DNA from: Chara braunii
Taxonomy: Eukaryota > Streptophyta > Charophyceae > Charales > Characeae
Assembly: GCA_003427395.1 (NCBI GenBank)
Contig: BFEA01000145.1
Coordinates: 933,655-989,090 of the forward strand
Direction of reading: 5' to 3'
Length of the DNA stretch: 55,436 nucleotides
Position numbers and translations under genes: made by a program. Every line of letters starts with the position of its first letter. Position 1 is the first letter of the stretch. The notes under the pieces are model-generated. The model saw nothing but the letters and a program-made list of their open reading frames with translations, searched no databases and was not told the origin of the DNA. Shown here piece by piece: positions 30,331 through 41,355 of this stretch.

Positions 30331-32039
30331 TGTCGAGCGCATCGGTCCGGTACTGCAGAAGGCATCACGGGACCCTCCCGACCGCGTCACGCAGGAGTTG
30401 GTCTTAATCCTCGTCGTAAATGCATATGGAGCTTCCGCAAGCCGCTCCGGTCGAGTGCGTCAGCCATACCTCTCGCGAGCCCCTACGACAGGATAGGGCC
30501 TACGCGAGGCACGACTTACCTCCACCTTACAGGAGTTGTCTCCTCCCTTTCGGTGGGCGTATCCCCGCTGAGCTACCAGTCCACAATACGAAAGCCGATC
30601 AACTGCAATCGCAGAGGTAGACCAGCCGAGGGCGTTTCTCGTTCGCTGTAGCATAGGGGGTACACCCAGTAATACGCCTCTATCAAACCCGCACACGAAC
30701 CGACGCCTTGGGTGGCTCAGGTCCCAAGCGTGACTCGTCGCCGGTCGAATAGGACGCATCCCACACGCCACGCGCACACCACTATAAAGAACATAAAAAC
30801 AAAAACACTATTACATACACATACACAAAACGACACAGAACAAACAACGCGACAACACTCCTAGTCCCTTAGTAGCCATCTCATAACTCTCCGATGCGGA
30901 AATCGGATAGGCGTTGCGCATGAGACTAAGTATAAAATCGCGCGGGTGCAGGGCTAACTTATATCGACTCGCAATGTAAGCATACGCAAGCAGTCACAAT
31001 GATGACATACTATATAGTACCCATACTCATGCGGTCCTCGTTAATCTCGAGAGTCGCATTCAACACTTAAGTGTCGGCTGACACGCGCCTTGAGGGATTG
31101 ATCTCTCGACGCAGGACAACCGCCAAGTGCGGTTGAAAACCACACCCTCTTCTGCACCCTGCGGAGGGTGGGTGGTACACATGTTCATACCTGTGGTGAC
31201 AATCGTCTCTTATTGCCCTGAAGACCAACTCTCTCATCCAGGGTCTGGAAAGAAGTTAAAGGGTTTGACTTTGACGGCTGTCACGGACTACAACGTCCAA
31301 CAATCAAAATTAATAAGCAAAATCAATTAGTAAATAAATAAACATCCAACACTCGTCTATCAAATCAGGACTCGAGATAAAAATAAAAGAAGGGGAAACA
31401 TAACCCATCAGGTATGCAGAACATGCGTCACATGATTATTATTCTCACTGTCTCCAAGGTACGGCTTATATACCAAGCTTCAAAATACTAACCTGCATAA
31501 AACACAGACACACACAATAGCCACATTGCCATACACCAATGTGGTCAACTTTACTGTTCCATGTGACTCACACCACGCCTCGCCAATAAGCCCCAGTCAT
31601 AATCCAACTTTCCATAAACCTCATAAGTCCTTTATAATGACTATTTAAAAGAAGTCCGGTTAAAACCCTCAAAGCAACATATCAAATCTCAGGGTTAATG
31701 CAATCAAGTTTGAGGTACAAGTGTAAGCAAAGTTGCGTCGTGAGCCGACAAGTCGGCGATCAACCAACCGACCTGTTATCAATGATAATAGAAGATTGAT
31801 CCTCGTAGGATCAAACTGAAGCTCGTCCGAATCCTGGATCGAATGTCCAAAGAAGACCTGTGTCATACGATAGGTCAATGTCGAAGCTAAATCGTCAATG
31901 TATGGAGATCAAATCCCCATGACACGTTCTCATTCCAGACTCTTCTGACAGCCAAGCCTAGGTCTAAGTCAATATCCAAAGAAAAGTAGACCTATGACAT
32001 AATCTTCCCCATACAGAGTGGATCGCGAGAGTCGCCACC
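30331..32039. other. Gene-poor stretch
   Basis: 30331-30780 is GC-balanced with no recognised product; the minus strand near 30580 contains tagctcagcgg, which fits a pol III A box, but no B box follows at tRNA distance. 30780-32039 is A/C-rich with short hairpins (for example caccctgcggagggtg at about 31158) and no supported gene. Confidence 0.5.
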
Positions 32040-32620
32040 TGTCAAAATATACTCTATCTCCTCTAAACTAAGAAAATTTCGGCAGCGCTTCCCGTAGGAA
32101 AAGTGTCTTTCCAAAATTTATATCAGTCTAAATATGAAAACAGAAATAACGTTCAACCTTTCAAAGTCAAATTTTGTCTAACTCCTTGAAGTAGCAAAAA
32201 TTTGGGCAGCACTCCCTTTAGAAAAGTAGACTTTCCAGATTTTTACTAAGCCATATATACAAAATCAGACAAGTTGAACTTTTGAAAAGTCAAATTTTGA
32301 CTAACTCTTTGGATTTGCAAATATTTCGGTAGCGCTTCCCCTAGAGAAAGTGGCTTACCAAAATTTATACAAAACTAAGTTCAGAATTCTTCTCAAGGTC
32401 TAATTTGATCTAACTCCCTGAAACAACAAAAATTTGGGCAGCATTCCCTTTAGAAAATGAGACTTCCCATATTTTTACTAAGTAAAAAAGTCAGACGAAC
32501 TGGACTTTGAAAAGACAAAGTCTGACTTACTCCTTGGTTTTGTAGAAATTTCGGTAGCGCTTCCCATAGAGAAAGTGGTTTACCAACATTTATACAAGAC
32601 CAAGTATAATAAAAGATCCC
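32040..32620. repeat. Alternating tandem repeat, ~118-bp monomers
   Basis: The motifs cggcagcgcttccc (32081), gggcagcactccct (32201), cggtagcgcttccc (32326), gggcagcattccct (32437) and cggtagcgcttccc (32553) mark five diverged monomers of 111-125 bp. Odd and even monomers resemble each other more, so the higher-order unit is a dimer of about 240 bp. A/T-rich, non-coding. Confidence 0.8.
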
Positions 32621-32884
32621 AGAAAATGCAGAAATTGACCTAAGTAAAAATAAACTTCGCTCAGAAAATAAAGAAATTGAAACTAGCTTTTATGACTCTA
32701 GTACGTGGCGAGCATCTAAAGCAACTACCTGTCAAACTGATACTTAGACCAAGTAGTAATCTCACTCAGGCACATGCAAGGTCAAACCACAAAGGTAAGT
32801 ACTCTCACCAGCCCAAAGTCAACTTATCAAACAATAGTTCGCAGTCTTTCAATGATTTATCTCCTTATACCCAACTTACATAAA

Positions 32885-33420
32885 GCACAGAGTCAGACCA
32901 CCCAAACTTATGGGAACCTGCCTAGCTCAACCATAGAATATACACAAACACAAGGCACAACAACTTTTCTCTTCTTTGGGCATATGACTAGGTCACCCTG
33001 GTCGCCCTGAACTGTTTAAGTATCCCAACTTTATATAATTATATGCACTTAGTCTTTTGAGGTAGCATATAATTGAGCCGATCATCCTTAGCTCAAGATT
33101 CAGTTTGCCCCTTCGGACCACAAGTTTATTCTTAATTAGTACTCTCTTCAGTTGGTGATAAGCTATAGTCAGACCACCCAAACTTATGGAAACCTGTCTG
33201 ACTAGCCTGTTTATAGATAGAATAATAGTAAAGTATAGCCAAGTTATATCATTTTGGTTCCAACATGTGTGTGACATTGGACCAAGACCACCCAAACTTA
33301 TAGGAACCTGTCGGGTCCTCGACTTGGTTTATTCCCTTAATGCCAAAGCATAAGTAAAATGGAAAGAACCCTAAAATAAACGAGGCGACCAAGCCATCAA
33401 AACTTATGAAAAAATGCTTG
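32885..33420. repeat. Dispersed repeat agaccacccaaacttat
   Basis: The block agaccacccaaacttatggg followed by aacctg recurs at about 32897, 33174 and 33287, with a diverged copy at 33392. The spacing is irregular (277, 113 and 105 bp). No gene was seen from 32620 to 33478. Confidence 0.7.
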
Positions 33421-33478
33421 GTCCCTGAAAAGGCAATCACATTCAGCCCTGATATCTCCGCGGTGATCGTGTGGAGAT

Positions 33479-34510
33479 TCAGAGAGGGAGCGTCTGGGGT
33501 TTTCCTCCCGTATGAGTGAGAACGAGTTGTCTTGAATCGAAATGGACTTGAGCCCCTACTGCCATTGCCCAGGGTAATCCCAACAATATTGAATAAGAAT
33601 GTACGTCAATGACCAACGCATTCACCAACACATGCACTCGACCTACCTTGATCGCGACATTCTCGATGATTCCTACGATATTCATGGTTTCCTCATCGGC
33701 CGAGACGTAGTTATCCCTCTCGGGCTACGAATCCCCCTCGGCGGCGGCCATCCGCGGACAAGTCCCCGGCCGCGGCCTAGGCCGCGACCCCGCGGACGTG
33801 TCCGCAGTTCGCGACCATGAAAAAAAAAAAAAAAAAAAAAAAAAATCTGAAAACAAAATATGTTATGCAGAAAAATATACTGAACAACGTTTGCTTTGTG
33901 GTCATATCCAAAACCGTTACTGAATTTAAAATTAAAAATCACATACGTTTCATGTTTTTTTTTTTGAAAAAATAAAAACAAACAGCTTTTGCCTCAGGAA
34001 AATTAGTTTTTGAATTTTTAAAATTTGAAGACAAAGTCAAAAAATACAATAAAAAATTGCACAATTTAGTCCTCAAAAAGATCTACAGCCCCATAGTTTT
34101 TGTTTTTTTTTTGATAAACTTTTAAGGTCACAAAAATTTCCTGAAATTCGCGGCCGCACCCAACCACGGCCGGAACCGCGGGGGCCATGATCACGTCCGC
34201 CCTCCGAGCTTGGCCCCGCGGACTCATAGCTCCCAGGTAGAGGAAGGATAAAGTTCAATCGTCCAGTTTTTCGGACTGTGTTCAAGGAGATGGCGACTGT
34301 CGATGATCCGGTGTCAACCGGTGCATCAAAAGGTTTGCCCCAGACTTCACAATCGCATTCCGCGTTTTTCCATAGGACTGATCGCACTCGTACAAAGTGA
34401 TATTTTTCGGCAAACGAGATAGCTGTGATTCGGGCTGGTTCAGGTGTGTTTGTGGTGACTACTGAGGGCGGATTAACTTCGTTTTCGTTGTCTTGCTTCT
34501 TTTTTAGCAT
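33479..34510 (-). pseudogene. Aspartic protease, left element, split by insertion
   Basis: The N-terminal part (34510 to about 34232) has the catalytic DTGSS and the flanking CEVWGKPFDAPV. The C-terminal part resumes at about 33720 to 33479 with NIVGIIENVAIKVGRVHVLVN and the flap/hydrophobic block SILLGLPWAM. Between them lies the element at 33725-34229. The enzyme would process Gag and Pol; it is inactive here because of the insertion. Confidence 0.85.
33725..34229. mobile_element. ~505-bp insertion in the protease gene
   Basis: Comparison with the intact right copy shows an extra segment starting ctacgaatcc and ending ggactcatag, an imperfect terminal inverted repeat (CTAYGARTCC). Both ends are very GC-rich (ccgcggac motifs, cggccgcggcctaggccgcg palindrome) and the middle is A/T-rich with poly(A) and poly(T)-like runs. 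CTC on both sides (33719-33721 and 34230-34232) may be a 3-bp duplication. No coding capacity; the superfamily is uncertain. Confidence 0.65.
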
Positions 34511-34522
34511 ACGCTGAACGCG

Positions 34523-35993
34523 TTAATAGGTGAAGCGCTTCTGGTTCTTCTGACACTGTTGTAGAAGCTTGTCATTCGCAGCCTCGGATATAGTCAGCAG
34601 ATATCCTACGGGGATTGACACTCGAATATCTAACTGTTTGAGTGTCTGTAGGAGATCGATTTCTCCTGTTTGAAACTGAGGTCCTGGTTCCGATGTTCGT
34701 TTGACCCAATTGAGTTCTTCTTTGGCGGGTCGAATTGCTCCAATCAATCCGGCCAGCTGGAGGTACTCGGTGGGATCGACGACATCCGCGGCTTCAGAGG
34801 ATCCTGACGAGGATGCGCCTAGATCACCCGAGAAAGGCTGATCAACGATGAATGGGAAGCCTCCCTTTCCTGTTCTAATACCGCGGCCACTCGTCCCTGG
34901 TTCAAAGCCACGGGTGCGGCCGCAGGAGGCGGCTGGTTGCGTTTCGGCTGAGGGCATTCTCGAGCGAAATGCCCTGGCTGCTTGCAATTATAACGTTTGA
35001 TTCTTCCTGGTGGATTAGCCACCTGAAGAGGAGTGGCAGAATGAACTGGTCCACCCGCGGGAGGAGCCGTAAGCAACGGGTACTGAGCAGGAACGAGGCG
35101 AGAGGGGCCAGAATTGGCCTTTACCAGTTTGGTCATGATTTGTTCTAGTCGGTCCATTTGAGAGGCCTGCATTTATAACAGGTTATTCATCCATTCAGAC
35201 TGTTTAATCGTAGCGGTGTGGATCATCTAAGCTAAATGCAGATTGGTGATGGGGACCGAGGCGGTTTCTTGTGTCATGACCATGTTTACCGGTGCGATCT
35301 TCGGAGGGGGAGGCGGTTTTGAGAGAAGTAGGGGATGAGACGAGGAGGGCTCCGAGATAGGGCCGTCCTGATAATCGTGATCGCGTCGGGGGTAGAATCG
35401 TTCTACCGCTCTGAGCCACGCCTCTTGGCCGCCACATCCTGGATTGTATCCGAGATAGCTTCTTCTCCCTGTCGGATGTATTTACATGTGTCCAACAGAT
35501 CCAATTCGAGGGCTTTGGCTATGATGACTGACAGCTGGTTGGTATTGGGAGGGGCCTTTTTCTGCAGTTTCACTTTCAGCACGGGATTACGAAGGTGATC
35601 GATGAACAAATCTCGAGCCGCGTTCTCTTCCCGCCCCGACTTGTCTAAGGCGGTCTGACATCAATCTACAAAATCAGGTAGTAATTCCCCAGGTTCTTGT
35701 GGACGGGTTTTTGGTACAAACCAGGCAACATCTTCACTGACCGCATCAAACCGTGCCAAGAACGGTCTTTTGAAGGTATCCCAATCTACCCACCTGTGTC
35801 TTCTAAACCAATCGTGCGCAGTGTTTCGAAGCAGCAGGGTGATGACGCGAGGAAGGTCCTCTGCGCCATAGCCTTGCGCTTGCACGGCTTCAAGCCATGC
35901 CTCTGGGTGAGTGTAGTTAGGATAAAAGGGAAAAGTGGCGGGGATGCTTACCATCACCCGCGGACGCCCTCCATTGGCTTCGGCCATAGGCAT
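34523..35993 (-). pseudogene. gag, left element
   Basis: The retrotransposon gag core (FPFYPNYTHPEAWLEAVQAQ, LLLRNTAHDWFRRHRW) starts near 35993. The frame meets a TGA at 35661, resumes in the same frame to 35403, shifts, and continues through the nucleic-acid-binding knuckle near 34980-35020. The knuckle lacks its first Cys (RYNC...GHFAREC), which the right copy keeps. The final part runs to a TAA (34523-34525) that is in frame with the protease beyond it. The protein would coat element RNA in virus-like particles; this copy cannot make it whole. Confidence 0.85.
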
Positions 35994-36111
35994 TTCTGGT
36001 CGGGCCTCGGCAGATCTTTGCCTAGTAATCGGCGGACTGAGGCAGTTAGGTTGTTTAGTGGCTCTTCCTCTCGCCAGCTCGTCTCACTATTGTCATAACC
36101 GACACGTGTCA

Positions 36112-36123
36112 GCTCCGATACCA
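36112..36123 (-). other. Primer-binding site, left element
   Basis: The minus strand reads TGGTATCGGAGC directly after the LTR. Plant LTR elements typically have TGGTATCAGAGC, complementary to the 3' end of initiator Met tRNA, so one base differs. Confidence 0.8.
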
Positions 36124-38814
36124 ACCTCACGCCCCGTACTGTCTTCCGTTCGGAGTTCTAAGGGTGCGGAAAAGAGGCCCAAAAAACCAGCAAGATGGGG
36201 TGTGCCACGGATTTTTGGGAAATTGAGTGTGGGGACACAGACAGAACTGAAATCCCCCGTGACGGTCCGATGAAGTGTGTCGGTTGCTTTTCGTGCATTG
36301 CAGAATGCGCTTGCGAATTCGGCGTGAAAGGAGAGAGGAATACAAAGTTAATCCAAAAAGTATTGTCGGACTTCCCACCGTGCTACGGCCCTTCATTTAG
36401 AGCAAAAAGGCTTCGGCACGCTTCGCGTGTCTCGCTTGCGTATTAAGTCACGGCGTCGCTCGCTAGTTAGTTCCGAGTCCGACGTGGAGGGTCTCAGTCG
36501 CGTGGCTCTTTCACTATGTTCGTCGACGCTCCGTACACGGTAGTGGAAACCCTTGGATTCGTAGCGCTCGAAACGCTGGCACTCAGTGCACAGAGTGTGA
36601 GGCCAGTGGGGTCCCACTGCCGTCCACGAAATGACGATCAGCTCGTTAAAGGGCATCAATATCGAGTAAGGCGGAAAGTGAGTATCGATAATGACGAATC
36701 CAGCATCCACGAATCCTGAGCAACGATTTTCAGGACGGAAGTAATATCGTCCGCCGATCTGTGCGACAACTTCTCGTACGTCCCACTCGCATACACGTGT
36801 CCTTTTCTCGTCGTAAGGAAAAGGTCGCGTCGGCGCGGAAGATACGGGAGGCTGGCGCCCAATGGAAGGGCGTTCGTCAGTCCACATGTCAATCAATTGC
36901 AAAAATCCCGAGACGTCATCAAGGAAAAACACCCGCACAACCACCTATCAATTCTTTTCGACAAGAGAGAGAGAGAGAGATCATGTACTTAACTGAGGGA
37001 CCGACCCGCGACTCAGGTTTAGTAAGCCAACGCGGCGTTGATCCGAGGCGCCTTGCTTTTCGAGGCTGCTCTGTAAATTGGTTGCAGATGTCGTGCAGCA
37101 TAAGGCAGATGTCGTGCAGCATAAGGCAGATGGCATGCGCAGTGCATTCAGAACCACAGATCTAAACGCTCTTGCATTCTCGAACAAAGTCCCGTAAAGC
37201 GCTGAGTCTAATCAACGCAAAAAAAGACAAGCATTGGCATACAGACATTCACTGTGGAAGGTGCGCAAATGACAAGGGTGCATAGGTCAGAAATCAACTG
37301 AGGGAACTGTACACACGCATCCATCATTCACAAAACAAGAGGATCAGTTCCTCGACATCTGGGGTTACCCAGGAAACTAATGGAAGAGTTCCGGAAGAAG
37401 TTCCTTCGCACAGGAAAGCACATAGATTCATTCTCATTCACGGGAAGGACCAACTCATGACACAGCGTCATTCAACTCAGGGAAAGAGGAGAGAGAGAGG
37501 GAGAGAGAAATGTCGAGATAGGAGATACGGAGATCCGGAAGAGGACATTCGGCGTTGCAGCCGTGCACTCACACCAAAAGATAAAGATCCGCAATCAACA
37601 AAGGCGCTTTTCGCCGTGAATTTCCAGTATGGCCCCGGGCCAATCCATTACTCAACTCCAATCACGGATCTTTATACCATCCCGGCCGTCACGTGCTTAC
37701 TTCCGCCACTGCGATCGTCACCCCACCGACGCAAGCTCGACGCAGTTTGCCCAGATCCCACAGTCCGTCATGGTGATCAAGCGCGCAACAGGCCAGCCTA
37801 TCGTCAGCCCGACAGGACTTTCTCTCTTCACCTAGCCACTGCTTCCCGGAAGCGAGCTTGGGAGTCGAGAACGTAAGAGAGATTTGCGGACGCGCTTGCG
37901 AAATTTATAGTTGCAAGAAGAAGGATAAGGGAGGGAGAAGGTAGGGGGAAAGTCGAGGTGTAAGAGAAAAAGTAGGAGGAGGAGGCTTAGCGGGGAGCGC
38001 GCTGCGGAAGCCATGTTGATCCTTCAGAACCCAATGGTCGGCCAATCATATTCGTCACGCAATAGGAAGATCCTCTTGTTCAACGCGTCTGATTTGTGAG
38101 CAGGGCCGGGTGATCGGAGGATCAACCGGGCTTCGTGAGTCAAGGTTGATGAGCGGGAAGAGACGAAGCGCGAAAAGCAGAGCGAGACGGGTCCAAGATT
38201 CAGACGATCAAAGAAACGGAAGCAGGCGCACAAAAAGCAGAGAGGGAAAAACAGTTGCGATAGGTGAAGGAGAAGAGGGGGAAGGGAGAGGGGAGAGTGC
38301 AGGGGAAGGATGGCGCGGGAAATAAGGAGGAGGATGCTCGCATGCGTGGTGCCAACAGCAAGAGAAAAAGGCACCGAAACAGTTACAGCTTGCCTATATC
38401 CTACACTAATTCAAAAATTGAAATCACCATATCCGCGCGCGAAAGTCGACGTGGGAAAAGAAAGTCCTACGCCTATCCGTATTCTCGCAAATTCCTAGAG
38501 TTTTCTCCGACGTGACCAAGAACATTCATGCAAGGAAAAAGATACGTCGGGCTCCGCTTATTCCGTAATTCCTAACCGTCGAGCCCGATTCCCAGTGCGC
38601 TCGCTAAGGCGCGCGAAATTTCCCGTGCATTTCCCGAATTGCAAAAAAGCAGAATTCCAAAAATCAAAAAAACTTCCGAAAAATGGGGGCTCAAACAAGG
38701 CGCCTGAAATCAAGAAAAGCGACGAGGGTTCTGTGGGGTCGGTATGATACACAAAGGGGTATTGGGCCAAGGGGGTACGAAAGATAGCACGGGGTCGGGA
38801 AGTGGTTCGTCACA
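36124..38814 (-). repeat. 5' LTR of left element (~2.7 kb)
   Basis: On the minus strand it starts TGTGACGAACCACTTCCCG and ends GGCGTGAGGT next to the PBS. The same two boundaries occur in the right copy at 43064 and 45748, giving nearly equal lengths. A TATA box (ctataaat, 37910-37903) is conserved with the right copy. A 20-bp block, cagatgtcgtgcagcataag, is tandemly duplicated at 37086-37127. Homology to the right copy ends sharply at the TG, supporting this as the LTR edge. Confidence 0.75.
36393..36944 (-). CDS. 183-aa open frame inside the LTR, left copy
   Basis: An uninterrupted frame lies downstream of the LTR TATA box and upstream of the PBS, so it is in the R/U5 part, an unusual position. 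Recognisable segments are DDVSGFLQLIDMWTDERPS, VIIDTHFPPYSILMPFNEL, HTLCTECQRFERY and SDSELTSERRRDLIRKRDTR. The right copy encodes the same protein with mainly conservative differences and one frameshift. No family is recognised; CTEC could be part of a metal site. It may be a captured or element-specific protein, or a relic of an older coding region. Whether it is translated is unknown. Confidence 0.55.
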   Translation of the reverse strand: MVVRVFFLDDVSGFLQLIDMWTDERPSIGRQPPVSSAPTRPFPYDEKRTRVCEWDVREVVAQIGGRYYFRPENRCSGFVDAGFVIIDTHFPPYSILMPFNELIVISWTAVGPHWPHTLCTECQRFERYESKGFHYRVRSVDEHSERATRLRPSTSDSELTSERRRDLIRKRDTRSVPKPFCSK

Positions 38815-38984
38815 CAGCGGCGGGAATTTCAAGGGAGGCAATTTCAAGGGAGGCATCCAGGGCCTTCGAAAGTCGAGCATTTTTATGGAGTGGACCTGGA
38901 GTCTGGGCGGACAACAGCGTGCTGGCCGTGTCGTGTAGCTCTCTCGAAGAGCGGTCTGACATCCGAGAGGCTTTCTTGAGTTTG

Positions 38985-39095
38985 ACCTTCTAGAGTAAGT
39001 GGAGCGATGTTCTCTTTTTCAGTCATTTCTAGAGTCTGACAGCTCTAGACTCACTCTCGAAAATCTTCGAGAGTCTAGAGTAGTGGAGCGAGACG
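38985..39095. repeat. Degraded MITE, inverted partner of 42775-42885
   Basis: Contains ctagagtaagtggagcgatg, gtctgacagctctaga and gagagt...gtagtggagcgagac, matching the complement of 42775-42885. The surrounding 38815-39540 holds more end fragments (gtagtgcagcgagaccctaa twice at about 39230 and 39287) but no gene. Confidence 0.6.
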
Positions 39096-39401
39096 CAATC
39101 GGTGGTTCCTTCGAAGGTCTATCAGCGTAATGGATTTTGCAGGCTGGGCACTCTCCGGCGTCGGAGAGTACAATTCTTTTGTGGTTTCTGCCAGCTCTCC
39201 GAATTTCTTTTGGGGTTCTAAAGTAGAGTAGTGCAGCGAGACCCTAAAGTGCAGCTATGCATAACTCTCCCAATTTTTGCGAAGTACAGTGCAGCGAGAC
39301 CCTAATTTGGACCATTTCTCCAAGGACACTTCTTTTCAGAGCAGTGACTTCTTTGCCGAAAAATCCAGCGCAAGACCTCTCATCAAAAACCAAAAAAAAC
39401 T

Positions 39402-39437
<36 letters not shown>

Positions 39438-39543
39438 AATTGAAAAAGACAAAACGGTGGCGGGTGTACCTTGCCACGTCGTAGCAAGAGGTACATCGTG
39501 GACTTCGCACATTCGCCGAGTGGTACAGCGAGTCGAGTCCCTG

Positions 39544-39665
39544 GGGCCTCGCTTCACTACTCTCCAACTGTGCAAAACGATAGTGAATCTTGCGGTACAG
39601 CGTGGAGAGATACATTCCCATACTGTTTGTCTTTTGTGCGTGTATTGAGTAGTGCAGCGAGTCCC
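39544..39665. mobile_element. Harbinger-like MITE, ~122 bp
   Basis: Ends gggcctcgcttcactactct and the complement of gagtagtgcagcgagtccc; interior gtgcaaaacgatagtgaatc and tcttttgtgcgtgtattga as in the family. Flanks CTG and TAC do not match. Confidence 0.7.
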
Positions 39666-39832
39666 TACCTGTACACGTCGGTCGGAGAAACCCCAAGTGA
39701 GCGCCATGTTGCAGATGCGGCTCCGCAAAAGGTTGTCGTTTTCCTCTAACGGCCAGAGGGGCGGAATGACGTAACGGGAAACGACAAACGTGGGCTGGGA
39801 ACTACTCTTTTTTTTTTTTTTTTTTTTTTTTT

Positions 39833-39964
39833 GGCTCAATTACTCTCGAAATGTCCCAAAAAAAAAAAAACAAAAAAAAAAACCAACGAGAGTGAATCTT
39901 CTGCTAGAACATGGAAAGATTCGCGGCCATGATTTTGTCTTCTGAGAGTAGTGGACCGAGGCCC
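39833..39964. mobile_element. Harbinger-like MITE, ~132 bp, left end damaged
   Basis: Left end ggctcaattactctcgaaat abuts a poly(T) run; right end gagagtagtggaccgaggccc is followed by TAA. Interior aacgagagtgaatcttctgc and ctagaacatggaaagattcg match the family. Confidence 0.65.
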
Positions 39965-40033
39965 TAATTTTCCCTGCAGCTTCGAGGAATGGGCTCTCTC
40001 CACGAAGCCTGGAGCTCAGAATCTCCCCTCAAC

Positions 40034-40135
40034 TGGGACCAGGTCCCACTTACCCGAATTCTCAATTTCTGACCGCAGATTAGGAAGATCAACGGCCAGA
40101 AATGAAGAATCAGAGTAAGTGGGACCTGGCCCCCG
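40034..40135. mobile_element. Fold-back MITE, GGTCCCACTTRC family
   Basis: aggtcccacttac (40041-40053) and gtaagtgggacct (40115-40127) are perfect complements; the repeat continues inwards as ctcaatttctg/cagaaatgaag and outwards as gggacc/ggccccc. Same family as 24640-24738. Confidence 0.85.
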
Positions 40136-40239
40136 AAACTGCAAACAATGGGGGCGTCGGAGGGACCAGAGTAGTGGTTGATTGCAGAAGTCAGTGCGCA
40201 TTCTTTTTTTTTTTTTTTTTTTTTCTGTTTTTCATATGC

Positions 40240-40730
40240 AGGCCTTTTTCTGTTGGGGGTAAATTGCAAAATACCCCCATAACTTGAGATATATATTGAA
40301 ATGCCCCTGAAAGATGTGGGTAGAGCTTGAATGCCCTTTTGGGCCGAAATCTTTGTGTTGTGCCCCTGTCAGGGGGGTGTGCAACTTTGCAATCCGGACC
40401 TCCCCGTTTGGGCCTCCCAACGCACCCTAACAATGAATGTATACAAGCTATATTCCCGGCCAGATACAGCCAAAAATAAGGGTGCGTTGTGTTGTGGGAA
40501 GAAGTTTGCAATAGCGCCTAGGAAAAGTTTGCAAGTACCTGGTAGGGGCATTTTGCAAAGTTGGACGGTACCCGATAGGGGTATATTGAAAAGATGGGGG
40601 TCCACCCGACGCCAGGGGTATTTCCCAAAATATTTTTCTCGACAGAGGGGTACATCTCAAGAATGGGGGTCCATTCCGCTCTACCCACATCTTTTAGGGC
40701 CGTTTTTTTATGCGCAGGTTTTTTCTCGCG
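40240..40730. repeat. Fold-back repeat with reiterated CCCCT motif
   Basis: aatgcccctgaaagatgtgg plus gtagagc (about 40300) is complementary to gctctacccacatcttttag (about 40678). Between them short motifs of the type aggggcattttgcaaag and aggggtatattgaaaag recur every 30-50 bp. The flanking ttttyatrygcaggyytttttctg also occurs on both sides in direct orientation. It resembles the interior of the 20449-21539 element. Confidence 0.6.
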
Positions 40731-41355
40731 ACACGAACAAAAAAAAAAAAAAAAAAAAAAAAAAAACAAGGGTCAAAGAATCCACCACCGGTCAGCGCTG
40801 TCCCTGCAAAGACATTATAATTAATTTAATGACGACCTAGACGCGATGGGCCTAAGTCCACGACACAACACAATAAATGCATTTGGTGCATAGGTTCGTC
40901 CGTATGCATTGAAGATGTTCGATTAGTTCAGATGTATGCGGTCCAAGTTGCTTGTCGATGTACACGTAAGATGCCGAGCATTGACGTAAGCCTGATGTCA
41001 TCAGCAGCCGAGTCTGAGGGCGTTCTCATATCAGAGTTTTTCAACTGAATTTGGACGTCGCCATGCCTAAATGCATCTGGAAAAAGTCCAAAGCGCCAAT
41101 ATGAAGCAAGCCCTGAGCGCCTCTCTCGGATGTGATCCTGACCTGATTCTTGTGAGTGACGTGGGAGCCAGCGAGTAGATTTTCTGAAATCTTTTTTTTT
41201 TTTCTTCTGAAATCTTCGGAAATCACACGCTTGCGGGAGCAGCCCCCGCATGTTCTCTCCTGAACACGGTTCTGGCTGCTACGGGGTTCCCCGTATGCCT
41301 ACAATTTTTTATTTTTGGGCCTTGAGGTTATCGGGCCTCGTTCCACTACTCTATA

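Larger units (their letters stand above)
33479..38814 (-). mobile_element. Ty3/gypsy-type LTR element, left copy (truncated)
   Basis: Reading leftwards it holds a 5' LTR (38814-36124), a primer-binding site, gag, and an aspartic protease broken by a 505-bp insertion, and it ends at 33479 within or after the protease. RT, RNase H, integrase and 3' LTR are absent. It is an inverted, diverged copy of the element at 43064-49322, with several frameshifts and stops. Confidence 0.85.

Noticed and set aside
30540-30600. tRNA or SINE head on the minus strand (tagctcagcgg fits an A box)
   Set aside because: No B box at tRNA spacing and no cloverleaf could be drawn.
36127-36446. Short Cys-containing plus-strand frame (CVGCFSCIAECAC) resembling a ferredoxin-like motif
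   Set aside because: It is antisense to the LTR-internal frame and is not conserved in the right copy.
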